Below, in pieces: positions 31,334-38,684 of a stretch of DNA of 40,674 bases. Under the pieces are notes generated by a model that saw only the letters and a program-made list of their open reading frames with translations, made no database searches and was not told where the DNA came from. Position numbers and translations under genes: made by a program. The stretch comes from an uncultured Roseburia sp. (lineage in GTDB: Bacteria; Bacillota; Clostridia; Lachnospirales; Lachnospiraceae), in NCBI GenBank assembly GCA_900539115.1, contig UQAQ01000026.1, forward strand, positions 1-40,674. Direction: 5' to 3'. Within the stretch, counting starts at the first letter, position 1; each line of letters starts with the position of its first letter.

Positions 31334-32055
31334 ATGTATAACAGTATAATCGATTTTATCGAAAATGACACTACCAAAATTAAAAAAATTCTAGAAAAAT
31401 ATCTTTTTGCCGGAAATACGCTTCGGTTTGAGGAAGATTTGATGCATGTAATGATTGAGTTTGGCCGAAAAATCTATCAGGAATGCTTGAAAGAAATCGA
31501 GGAAAACATCCGTCAAAGTGAGTTTAGAAAGAAGAACTACTATGTCGAACACAAAGCGGACCGGAGAACACTTCTTACAACCTTTAGAAACCTGGAAATT
31601 GAAAGAGCTTATTATAAGCCTAAAAATGGTGGGAAATCCGTATATCTTCTTGACAAATATGTAGGACTTGCCCTACATGACAAGGTGAGTCTTGCCGTAA
31701 AAACAAAGTTTGTGGAAGAAGCCGTTGAAACCAGTTACCAAAAAGGCGGTGAAAAGGCATGTATGACAGAAGATGTCGTTTCAAAACAAACCGTAAAAAA
31801 CACGATCCATGAGCTGGAAGTCGAATTAGAGGAAGAGATCCCGGTTCAAAAGAAAAAGATAAAAAATCTTCATATTCAGGCAGACGAGGATCACGTTGCC
31901 CTTCAGTTCAGTAAAAAGAAAGGGGACCTGACTGTAAATGAAATGGGTAGAAAAGCAATACCGCCATGCCCAAATTGATCTTATTGTATGAGGATATTGT
32001 GCGCGATGGTACGCTATCTTTAAACACAAAGTGGTTGCAAAATAAAGGTAAGTAG
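31334..32055 (+). pseudogene. UPF0236/ISLre2-type transposase, frameshifted and truncated
   Basis: The N-terminal half of a UPF0236 (ISLre2 family) transposase. It has KGG.KACMTEDVVSKQTV-type and NLHIQADEDHVALQF regions, the latter carrying a conserved acidic pair. The ATG at 31334 follows AAAGGAG. The frame ends at 31978, but a single missing A in the A-run near 31950 would restore the family-like continuation RKSNTAMPKLILLYEDIVRDGTL in the next frame up to 32055. The last third of a normal transposase (full length about 450-480 residues) is absent. Inactive. Sequence from about 31160 to 31333 is probably the IS left end, but I cannot define its terminal repeat. Confidence 0.8.
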
Positions 32056-32110
32056 TTATATAATGATGGAAGAGTTATATGTTTCAAGACATAAAAGGAA
32101 CGGAACAAAG

Positions 32111-32983
32111 ATGATAAGAAATGTTGAAAATGCAAGATTAAATCATTTGGTTAATAAATATGCAGTAAAAAGGAATAATGAAATAGTGCTGGATGAAAAC
32201 ACCAATTTGATAGATGATTTGGGATACGATTCCATAAGCATAATACAATTGCTTACGGAAATAGGGAATGATTTGGGAGTTTCAATAGAGTATTCTTTTG
32301 AATTTACATCCTTTAGATATTTAAATATGTTTTATTGTATTCATAGTATGTTTAATGAGTATTATAAAAGGTATTTGGGAATTACAAAAGATGGTAAAAT
32401 AAGTAAGAATATAGTAGTATATTGTTCAAAAAATAGAAACCATCCAATAAATAAAAGATATCTTTATTCGGGCATTATAACTTACTATAACCAAAATTGG
32501 ATTTTGTCATGTGATAGCAAAAACAAAGAATATTTTTGGGGAGAAATGAAACATATTACATTAGAAAACTATGATACTATAATGCAGAAATTAGTAATTG
32601 ATGGTTATGAAATTAGGAAGATGTATAGAATGATTATTGATAAAGAAGTTGATGTGCGAGAGGAGAAAGAGGAAGAATATGATTATATTTATATTGATGA
32701 GATGAGAAAATATGTAGCAAAAAGTGAAGAAAAAACGATTGGATATTGTAAGGTTTCGGACATAGACTTTGGATTTGGAAATATAGTTGTGTATATAGAT
32801 GAAAACTATCGACGCCAAGGCCTGGGTTCAACCTTACTAAATATGATGATACAGAAATGTTTAGAATTAAATATTAATCCGGTTTATGTTGTGGATTCTT
32901 CAAATAACGCATCTATTAATCTTGCTGCAAAGTTTGGATTTTCGATTGCCAGTATGGAAGTGATTATATCAAAAACTGTCTAG
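32111..32983 (+). CDS. Acyl-carrier-protein domain fused to a GNAT acetyltransferase domain
   Basis: A 290-residue protein. Residues 1-80 look like an acyl carrier protein, with LIDDLGYDSISIIQLL giving the phosphopantetheine attachment serine (Ser41). A middle region (about 100-185) resembles nothing I know. Residues 190-288 are a GNAT domain with the acetyl-CoA P-loop YRRQGLG (234-239), and NNASINLAAKFGF near the end. It may acetylate or acylate a small substrate, with the carrier domain holding an intermediate. No adenylation, ketosynthase or phosphopantetheinyl transferase gene is nearby. The frame extends 16 codons upstream, but AAGGAAC precedes the ATG at 32111. AT-richer than the core genes, so possibly acquired. 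Confidence 0.7.
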   Translation: MIRNVENARLNHLVNKYAVKRNNEIVLDENTNLIDDLGYDSISIIQLLTEIGNDLGVSIEYSFEFTSFRYLNMFYCIHSMFNEYYKRYLGITKDGKISKNIVVYCSKNRNHPINKRYLYSGIITYYNQNWILSCDSKNKEYFWGEMKHITLENYDTIMQKLVIDGYEIRKMYRMIIDKEVDVREEKEEEYDYIYIDEMRKYVAKSEEKTIGYCKVSDIDFGFGNIVVYIDENYRRQGLGSTLLNMMIQKCLELNINPVYVVDSSNNASINLAAKFGFSIASMEVIISKTV

Positions 32984-33026
32984 ATAAATTGAGATGAGTT
33001 GATGGAAGGTTAAGCAAAACACCCCA

Positions 33027-33055
33027 TTGACGAACAACTTAAAATATGATACATT
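33027..33055 (+). promoter_or_regulatory. Promoter upstream of the 127-residue hypothetical gene
   Basis: TTGACG (33027-33032), a 17-nt spacer, then TACATT (33050-33055). An intrinsic terminator follows before the gene, see 33084-33123. Confidence 0.6.
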
Positions 33056-33083
33056 AATATTGATATTAGCAAATGCTTGATCC

Positions 33084-33123
33084 ACGCTTGTTAGGGAAAA
33101 TTTATTCCTAACAGGCGTTTTTT
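33084..33123 (+). terminator. Hairpin with T-run between promoter and gene (attenuator or short RNA end)
   Basis: Arms ACGCTTGTTAGG (33084-33095) and CCTAACAGGCGT (33107-33118), one G-U pair, followed by six T. A transcript started at about 33062 would end after some 60 nt. It may alternatively end readthrough from the ACP-GNAT gene. Confidence 0.75.
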
Positions 33124-33145
33124 AGTTGGAGGAAGGAGAAAACAG

Positions 33146-33529
33146 ATGAATTATAAGTATGTGCGGATACAAGGAAGAGAAGATTCTTATATTACAAAGT
33201 ATCCCAAAGGAATTTTTAGTCTATGTTGGAATCTTGTAAATGATGGAGTGATGGAACAGAGCGAAAATGACTTGTTTATAAGCATTGATGAATGGTTTAA
33301 ATGCAACCTGCCGGAACCGGAACCATGCGTAAACCGTGAAAAAGTTATTACATTTTTTAAATGTGATTCTGCAAAAGAAATGTACTCGAAACTGAAACCG
33401 GCAATGGAATTATTGGATAAATACAATAGGGCGTATGATGTTGTCTACACGAATTTTGTTGGGACAATTGTTTATGAAGATGAATGGCAGATTGCGGTCA
33501 AAGTGAAAGATGGAGAAATGATTTATTAA
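33146..33529 (+). CDS. Hypothetical cytoplasmic protein
   Basis: A 127-residue soluble protein without signal peptide or TM, mixed alpha/beta in composition (MNYKYVRIQGREDSYITKYPKGIFSLCWNLVNDG... ending VYEDEWQIAVKVKDGEMIY). I do not recognise the family. GGAAGGAG precedes the ATG. It ends 17 nt before the Nudix gene, which has its own RBS, so the two are probably co-transcribed. Its leader holds a terminator-like hairpin. Function unknown. Confidence 0.75.
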   Translation: MNYKYVRIQGREDSYITKYPKGIFSLCWNLVNDGVMEQSENDLFISIDEWFKCNLPEPEPCVNREKVITFFKCDSAKEMYSKLKPAMELLDKYNRAYDVVYTNFVGTIVYEDEWQIAVKVKDGEMIY

Positions 33530-33546
33530 GGGAAAGGGGCTAAACA

Positions 33547-34032
33547 ATGATATTTAGAGCAAGCAACGGAGCAGAAATTCTGGATAAAATAGAGATTGAT
33601 GAAGAGGAAGCATTAATTCAATATCCTTCTATTAATCATGCGTTGGTTATCGTAAAATGCGAGGATGATTATTTGCTTGGTTATCACAATTGGAGAGATG
33701 ACTGGGAGACATTTGGCGGTTTGCGGGAAGAGGGAGAGAGTATAAGGGAATGTATCGTTAGAGAAACCGAGGAAGAACTTGGCTTGAAAAATGTAAACTT
33801 TGAGTATTTAGGAATTGTTTATTATAATATGCCGCCTGATTATTGGAATAAAGAGTGGCATGAGGAGTACGGTGGCTTATACGGATTCGTTATTGAAAAA
33901 GAAATGCTCGAAATAATTGATCAATGCAGAAAAGATAAGGATGAAATCGGAGAAATTGCATTCCTGTCAGAATTAAAAAAGCGAAGAGAGAAAATAGATG
34001 AAATAAATGAAGCCTTGTTAAGATTTTTCTAG
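33547..34032 (+). CDS. Nudix hydrolase
   Basis: A 161-residue Nudix-fold pyrophosphatase with a perfect Nudix box GX5EX7REXXEEXG, in GGLREEGESIRECIVRETEEELG (about residues 58-80). It hydrolyses a nucleoside diphosphate linked to another group; the substrate cannot be read from the box. The region around the box (DDWETFGG, then YLGIVYYNMPPDYW) resembles small house-cleaning or MutT-like members. AAGGGG precedes the ATG at 33547. It sits 17 nt behind the hypothetical gene. Confidence 0.88.
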   Translation: MIFRASNGAEILDKIEIDEEEALIQYPSINHALVIVKCEDDYLLGYHNWRDDWETFGGLREEGESIRECIVRETEEELGLKNVNFEYLGIVYYNMPPDYWNKEWHEEYGGLYGFVIEKEMLEIIDQCRKDKDEIGEIAFLSELKKRREKIDEINEALLRFF

Positions 34033-34052
34033 CGGAAGTTATTTTTTGGTGG

Positions 34053-34081
34053 TTGAATCTGCGAAATGCGTATGTTATACT
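34053..34081 (+). promoter_or_regulatory. Promoter of the small-protein pair
   Basis: TTGAAT (34053-34058), a 17-nt spacer, then TATACT (34076-34081), 62 bp before the GTG of the 52-residue protein. Confidence 0.6.
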
Positions 34082-34143
34082 GTAAGACAAGAAGAGAACC
34101 AAAAATTGGAAGAGGATAGAGAAACATAAACAGGGAGGGCGAA

Positions 34144-34302
34144 GTGAAAACAATAATAGCAATTTTCTTGTTGCTCCTGGCAGCTATGGCAAGAGATAAA
34201 AATTGGAATTTATTAAAAATACTACTCTTTTTTGCTGCCATCGGTCTTTTTGTTAGTCATGCGATTGACATTTGGGTCAGCAATTTTGGCAGGTTGATGT
34301 GA
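34144..34302 (+). CDS. Small hydrophobic membrane protein
   Basis: A 52-residue protein with two hydrophobic stretches (TIIAIFLLLLAAM and LLKILLFFAAIGLFV) joined by a short polar loop RDKNWN, so a small hairpin membrane protein. It starts with GTG at 34144 behind GGGAGGG, with a promoter further upstream. Its stop overlaps the GTG start of the next small gene by 4 nt (GTGA), a normal sign of translational coupling. No family recognised; it could be a toxin-like, holin-like or regulatory micropeptide, but nothing shows which. Confidence 0.55.
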   Translation: MKTIIAIFLLLLAAMARDKNWNLLKILLFFAAIGLFVSHAIDIWVSNFGRLM

Positions 34303-34487
34303 AAGGAAGAGAAATTGGATTATACGTTATCGAAAAGAGTACAAGGAGGAATTATGAAGAAATTTGTGAAGGACGATTAATGAAGAAAGACAAAAATACC
34401 AGTGAAATAGAAATTATCGAATATTATGATATTCAAGAAGATGAAGTAAAGATGGTAGAAATGCTAATACGAAAAAATCACTTGTGA
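34299..34487 (+). CDS. Small soluble protein of unknown function
   Basis: A 62-residue charged protein (MKGREIGLYVIEKSTRRNYEEICEGRL...) rich in Glu, Lys and Ile. I choose the GTG at 34299 because it overlaps the upstream stop codon (GTGA); a TTG at 34272 is possible but lies inside the upstream gene. The RBS is weak (GGCAGG). Encoded directly after a small membrane protein, so the two may act together. No family recognised. Confidence 0.45.
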   Translation: MKGREIGLYVIEKSTRRNYEEICEGRLMKKDKNTSEIEIIEYYDIQEDEVKMVEMLIRKNHL

Positions 34488-34545
34488 AAAATTGAAGCTG
34501 TGGAAGGGCGAGAAAAGTAGTTCTTTGTCAATTGGTAAAATTTGG

Positions 34546-34574
34546 TTGCCATGATTCGAAAATTGTGGTAAAAT
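34546..34574 (+). promoter_or_regulatory. Promoter of the 111-residue membrane protein gene
   Basis: TTGCCA (34546-34551), a 17-nt spacer, then TAAAAT (34569-34574), 48 bp before the start codon. Confidence 0.6.
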
Positions 34575-34622
34575 GAGTTAAATTGTAGTGAGGACGTTTC
34601 AAGCGACTTGGAGGTGAGGAAA

Positions 34623-34958
34623 ATGGAGATTCATGGAAGCTATTTATTGCTGTATGGAGTAGGAATTATTCTTATGATCGTAAATATGATACAGAGTATC
34701 TGCCGCCCCAAAGGAAAATTTTTCAATCCACCACAGATGGAGGAAAAGAGAGACGACAAAACGGTATTTAGAATGAGAATGCTTTATGCTGTTTCGCAGG
34801 GCATTTTGCTGATCGGTTTTGTTATTTGTGCGTTTAATTTTCACAATTATGTGGTGGCTATTATTGGTTTAACAGTAGGAAATATATTGCCGATTGTTTT
34901 GGTAATGCTGTATGATTCTTATTTGAATATGCGGGAAAATAAGCAGACTGAAATATAA
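34623..34958 (+). CDS. Small integral membrane protein of unknown function
   Basis: A 111-residue protein with three hydrophobic segments (about residues 6-24, 53-72 and 76-97) and short charged ends. I recognise no family. GGAGGTGAGG precedes the ATG at 34623; the frame opens five codons earlier but without an RBS. Its stop abuts a fragment of a winged-helix coding sequence, so the junction probably marks an old rearrangement. Confidence 0.65.
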   Translation: MEIHGSYLLLYGVGIILMIVNMIQSICRPKGKFFNPPQMEEKRDDKTVFRMRMLYAVSQGILLIGFVICAFNFHNYVVAIIGLTVGNILPIVLVMLYDSYLNMRENKQTEI

Positions 34959-35088
34959 AATTACAAAGGCGACTATTGCAAAAGAACTTGGAGTAAGTGA
35001 AAAGACGATAGAACGCGAGATGAAAAAGACGAATAAAATCGTTTATATTGGTAGTGGATATAGTGGACATTGGGAGATAAAAGAATAG
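34957..35088 (+). pseudogene. C-terminal winged-helix fragment of an AlbA_2/RecG-like ATP-binding regulator
   Basis: A 43-codon stretch without a start codon or RBS, encoding KITKATIAKELGVSEKTIER followed by KIVYIGSGYSGHWEI and a stop. This resembles the C-terminal HTH of the Schlafen/AlbA_2-type ATP-binding transcriptional regulators common in Lachnospiraceae. The rest of the gene is absent. Confidence 0.6.
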
Positions 35089-35127
35089 ATTTTGCTAAAT
35101 AAATTATATAGAGGAGACATTAGCAAT

Positions 35128-35631
35128 ATGCCGGAATTATGGGACATATACGATAAAAATAGAAACATCACAGGTAAAACGATAGCGCGTGGAGAGCTTA
35201 TGGCGGAGGACGAATATCACTTAGTCGTTCAGGTGTGGATAAAGAATGACGAAAATAAATGGCTTATTTCAAAACGTGCAGCGACGAAAAGTCAGGCGCT
35301 TAAGTGGGAGCCGACAGGCGGCTCTGTGCTGGCAGGGGAAGGGAGTAAAGACGGTGCTTTGCGCGAGGTGAAAGAAGAATTGGGGATATCGCTTGATCCT
35401 GAAAGTGGGTATTTGTTTCGGTCATTTCGAAGAGACAAGGTTACCTGGGAGAATCCCGGCTTTTTGGATGTGTGGGTGTTTAAAGACAATACTTCGGTAG
35501 AAGATGTGGTTTTGCAGCAGGAGGAAACGATAGATGCAAAATGGATGACAGCGGAGGAAATAGTGGAACTTATTGAAAAAGGGGAGTTTGTACCATTTGG
35601 AAAGGATGAATATTACCGTGAATTGTTATGA
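35128..35631 (+). CDS. Nudix hydrolase, IPP-isomerase-like (YfcD-type)
   Basis: A 167-residue Nudix protein beginning MPELWDIYDKNRNITGKTIARGE. This opening is typical of the Idi-like Nudix subgroup that is often annotated as isopentenyl-diphosphate isomerase or NUDIX hydrolase. The Nudix box is complete (GGSVLAGEGSKDGALREVKEELG, about residues 63-85). It lacks the extra Cys/Glu pattern I would want for a real IPP isomerase, so I call it a hydrolase of unknown substrate. The ATG at 35128 follows GAGGAG; the open frame extends 12 codons upstream over the RBS. It is the second Nudix gene in 2 kb and not closely similar to the first. Confidence 0.88.
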   Translation: MPELWDIYDKNRNITGKTIARGELMAEDEYHLVVQVWIKNDENKWLISKRAATKSQALKWEPTGGSVLAGEGSKDGALREVKEELGISLDPESGYLFRSFRRDKVTWENPGFLDVWVFKDNTSVEDVVLQQEETIDAKWMTAEEIVELIEKGEFVPFGKDEYYRELL

Positions 35632-35665
35632 AAAAAGTATGAAACTGTGATAGGGGAGGAGTTAA

Positions 35666-37000
35666 ATGTTTCAAAGAAAGGTTTATCAAAAGTTATTGAT
35701 TTGGAAGGAAAAATATGCTTCAAAACAGGCATGCCTTCTTGAAGGCGCAAGACAGGTGGGAAAGACAACCATAGCAGAGCATTTTGCGCAAAACGAATAT
35801 ACGTCTTATATTAAAATAGATTTTGCAAATACGACAGAAGAAATTCTCGATATTTTTTCGAATACTGCCAAGTTGGATCTGCTTTTTTTGCGACTGCAGA
35901 CAGAGACCGGTATTAAGCTTACAGAGGGAGAATCGGCTATTATTTTTGACCAAATTCAATGCAATTCGAAAGCAAGAAACATTGCGAAAGATTTGGTAAA
36001 AGATGGAAGATATCATTATATCGAAACGGCGGATTTTTTGTCTTCAAATAGAAAATCTGAGGAGGCGACAGAGTATAAAATTAAGATGTATCCGATGGAT
36101 TATGAAGAATTTTTGTGGGCGGCCGGCAGCGACAGTAATGTGTTGCATGATATATGCAGATTGGATGAAAAAATGGGAAATTTGATCAATCGTAAGCTGA
36201 TGAGAGATTTTCGATTGTATATGGCGGTGGGAGGAATGCCACAGGCAGTGGAAACCTATATTGCGACAAATAATTTCGACGATGTGGATCGAGTGAAACG
36301 ACAAATAATTGAGCTGTATTTAGAAGATCTTAACAGAATGGATAAATCCGGAAAACTGGCAAAGATATATAAGGCAATCCCGGTTCAATTGGCATTGAAA
36401 AAGAAGTATTTTATTTTTTATGCAGCAATCGGAAAGCCAAAGACAGAAAAGGACGAAAGAAAGTTGGCGGAGTTGTGGGATTCAAATATTGTGTTGGCGT
36501 GTTATCATCTGAAAACCCCCGATATTACAGCGATTCCAAGATACGAATCGGATAAATTCAGATTGTATATGGCAGACACGGGACTACTTGTTACAATGCT
36601 GTTTGACAAGTCCGTGGGAAGTCAGCCGGATATATATAATAAACTTTTAAGTGATAAGTTAGATGCAGATCTTGTGTATTTGTATGAAAATGCAGCTGCG
36701 CAGATGCTGACTGCCTGCGAAAGGAAATTGTATTATCATACTTGGAAAAAGGAAAACAGTTCACATTTCTATGAAATTGATTTTTTAATTACATTGCAGG
36801 AGAAAATAATTCCGATTGAAATTAAGTCATCCGCAGGTAATAATGAGAGGTCAATTTTGGCGTTTGCAGAAAAATATTCAATGTGTGCTGGGAAACAATA
36901 TCTTTTTTCGCAAAATGATGTATCGCGAAAAGAAAATTTGGAATTAAAGCCGATTTATATGCTTCCATTTTTGTTTGCGGAAGATAGTAAAATGACGTGA
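35666..37000 (+). CDS. AAA_14 / DUF4143 ATPase
   Basis: A 444-residue P-loop ATPase of the AAA_14-DUF4143 family (role unknown; often accessory). Walker A is GARQVGKTT (27-35). The Walker B region reads IIFDQIQ (92-98) where the family normally has IFDEIQ, so the catalytic Glu is Gln. The usual sensor ASGS reads TADF. The C-terminal DUF4143 part holds a PD-(D/E)XK-like pattern, YEIDFLI...IPIEIKSS. The changes suggest slow or absent ATP hydrolysis. GGGGAGGAG precedes the ATG. Next to it is GH43, with overlapping ends of the open frames but a later true start. Confidence 0.85.
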   Translation: MFQRKVYQKLLIWKEKYASKQACLLEGARQVGKTTIAEHFAQNEYTSYIKIDFANTTEEILDIFSNTAKLDLLFLRLQTETGIKLTEGESAIIFDQIQCNSKARNIAKDLVKDGRYHYIETADFLSSNRKSEEATEYKIKMYPMDYEEFLWAAGSDSNVLHDICRLDEKMGNLINRKLMRDFRLYMAVGGMPQAVETYIATNNFDDVDRVKRQIIELYLEDLNRMDKSGKLAKIYKAIPVQLALKKKYFIFYAAIGKPKTEKDERKLAELWDSNIVLACYHLKTPDITAIPRYESDKFRLYMADTGLLVTMLFDKSVGSQPDIYNKLLSDKLDADLVYLYENAAAQMLTACERKLYYHTWKKENSSHFYEIDFLITLQEKIIPIEIKSSAGNNERSILAFAEKYSMCAGKQYLFSQNDVSRKENLELKPIYMLPFLFAEDSKMT

Positions 37001-37062
37001 CATTTCTGGATATTTTTGATAACATGGAAATAGTACAAAATAAATTTAGGAGGAATGACAAC

Positions 37063-38067
37063 ATGGGAAGACAGAATACGTATGCAAATCCATTTATTTT
37101 GGAGAGAGCAGATCCTTTTATGATTAAGGCGGACGATGGCTGGTATTATTTTACCGCTTCGTATCCGATGAAGAGGGGCGATGATCCGGAAGGATATGAC
37201 CGCGTGATCCTGCGCCGTTCAAAGACGGTAGATGGACTTCGTGAGGCAGAGGAGATTACAATCTGGCAGGCGGACGAAAAGACTTATACACATCGTTTTA
37301 TCTGGGCACCGGAGCTGCATTACATCGGTGGAACGTGGTACATTTTTTATGCGGGAAGCAGTGATGCGGAAAACAATTGGGCCTTTGACTGCAATGTGCT
37401 GGTGTGTGACAGCCGGGATCCTTATACCGGAAATTGGACAGAAAAAGGGAAATTCCAGAAAACAGAAGGAGATAAATTTTCTTTTACCGGTTTTTCTTTG
37501 GACATGACATATTTTGAGGCGGGCGGAAAGCATTATGTGATTTGGGCGCAGCACAATGAGGCGAAAATTTCCTGCCTTTATATGGCCCAGATCAATCCGG
37601 CGGAGCCTTGGAAAATTATTACAAAACCGATGCTGCTCACCACGCCGGAATACGATTGGGAAAAAGTACGTTATGCAGTAAATGAGGGACCTGCGGTGTT
37701 GAAACACGACGGAAAGATTTTTGTATGTTTTTCCGCTTCGGGAACAGGACCGGAGTATTGTGTAGGTGCGCTGGAAGCGGACGAAAATGCGGACTTGCTT
37801 GATATTGTGGCGTGGACAAAATTTGACCGCCCATTGCTTACTTCGGAGGACCTTGTTGATGAATATGGCCCGGGTCATAACTCTTTTACAAAGGACGAGG
37901 AAGGCAATGATATTTTCGTATATCATGCGAGAAGCAAAGAGTGCTTCGAGGGAAAATGTGGATATTCGGACAATGATCCGTTGCAAGACCCTTGTCGTCA
38001 TGCGCGCATTCACACAGTAGAGTGGACCGCGGATGGCAAACCGATTCTGAATGGCAGAGAAAAATAA
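37063..38067 (+). CDS. Glycoside hydrolase family 43 protein (arabinosidase/xylosidase type)
   Basis: A 334-residue five-bladed propeller enzyme of GH43. The catalytic triad is visible: general base Asp17 (RADPFM), pKa modulator Asp147 (SLDMTYF) and general acid Glu208 (NEGPAVL). No signal peptide, so it would act in the cytoplasm on imported arabino- or xylo-oligosaccharides, releasing alpha-L-arabinofuranose or xylose; exact specificity is unknown. The frame starts at 36997, but AGGAGG sits before the ATG at 37063 and MGRQNTYANP opens the domain correctly. No transporter or regulator for these sugars is adjacent. It ends in a bidirectional terminator. Confidence 0.9.
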   Translation: MGRQNTYANPFILERADPFMIKADDGWYYFTASYPMKRGDDPEGYDRVILRRSKTVDGLREAEEITIWQADEKTYTHRFIWAPELHYIGGTWYIFYAGSSDAENNWAFDCNVLVCDSRDPYTGNWTEKGKFQKTEGDKFSFTGFSLDMTYFEAGGKHYVIWAQHNEAKISCLYMAQINPAEPWKIITKPMLLTTPEYDWEKVRYAVNEGPAVLKHDGKIFVCFSASGTGPEYCVGALEADENADLLDIVAWTKFDRPLLTSEDLVDEYGPGHNSFTKDEEGNDIFVYHARSKECFEGKCGYSDNDPLQDPCRHARIHTVEWTADGKPILNGREK

Positions 38068-38070
38068 AAA

Positions 38071-38112
38071 GACGAGCATATCACGATTTTGTGGTATGCT
38101 CATCTTTTTTTA
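38071..38112. terminator. Bidirectional terminator between the GH43 and sce7726 genes
   Basis: Arms GAGCATATCAC (38074-38084) and GTGGTATGCTC (38091-38101), one G-U pair, followed by TCTTTTTTT on the plus strand and preceded by AAAAATAAAAA, which gives Ts on the minus strand. The stop codon of the minus-strand gene lies in the 3' arm. Confidence 0.8.
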
Positions 38113-38681
38113 TAGGCAGCAATTTCCTGCTGAATTGTCGTATAATCACGTTCAAATAATTCGTCGCTGATCTGGTGGTGCAATGTTTCTTCCGGAACTT
38201 TTTCCAAAATTTTTTTTCGAACAAAATCTTTGCTTTTCTGGCGATAGGCAGGGAGCTTATTGAGTTCCTGAATGTGTGCAATTTCAGGACGCCAAAGCAA
38301 TTTTGTTTTGTGTAATAATTTACACTTTGGATTGGCTGCGGGTTCGCGTACAATATAAAAATCGCACAGATCATCTATTTTTTCGACGCTGATAATGCCC
38401 CACCATTCCGGGACATGCTCACTTATATGGTGGGCATGTCGGGAGCCGACGACGACAATATTGCGGTCAAAATACCGGTCGTAGTCTTTTACCTGGCGGT
38501 CGAGGCGGGCATACGTGTCGGCATCGCTTTTGATTTCGATGCCGACGACTTCATTTTCCAATACCATAATGACGTCCGCGCGGGATTTTCCCATTGTTTT
38601 CTCTTCAATAATACGGATTTTCGAATGCCGGTCTTCCAAAAAGTCGAAGAGTGGTTCGCGGATGTCTTTGTCTTTTAACAT
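38100..38681 (-). CDS. sce7726-family protein (PD-(D/E)XK nuclease-like)
   Basis: A 193-residue protein matching the sce7726 family. The core is IIEEKTMGKSRADVIMV, then VVGIEIKSDADTYARLDRQVKDYDRYFDRNIVVVGSRH. The pattern E...D-X(about 14)-E-X-K is the restriction-endonuclease-like active site (Asp in RADV; Glu and Lys in EIK). Such proteins probably cut or bind DNA; their roles are largely unknown, though relatives occur in phages and defence settings. The start lies 3 nt after the stop of the PurF-like gene with AAAGGA inside that gene's end, so the two are translated together. Length is normal. Confidence 0.8.
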   Translation of the reverse strand: MLKDKDIREPLFDFLEDRHSKIRIIEEKTMGKSRADVIMVLENEVVGIEIKSDADTYARLDRQVKDYDRYFDRNIVVVGSRHAHHISEHVPEWWGIISVEKIDDLCDFYIVREPAANPKCKLLHKTKLLWRPEIAHIQELNKLPAYRQKSKDFVRKKILEKVPEETLHHQISDELFERDYTTIQQEIAAYKKR

Positions 38682-38684
38682 GGT

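Noticed and set aside
35128..35631. True isopentenyl-diphosphate isomerase
   Set aside because: The Nudix box is complete but the extra catalytic Cys/Glu pattern of IPP isomerase is not evident, so hydrolase is the safer call.
37219..38103. 294-codon open frame antisense to the GH43 gene
   Set aside because: The plus-strand GH43 has an intact catalytic triad and RBS; the antisense product has no family features.
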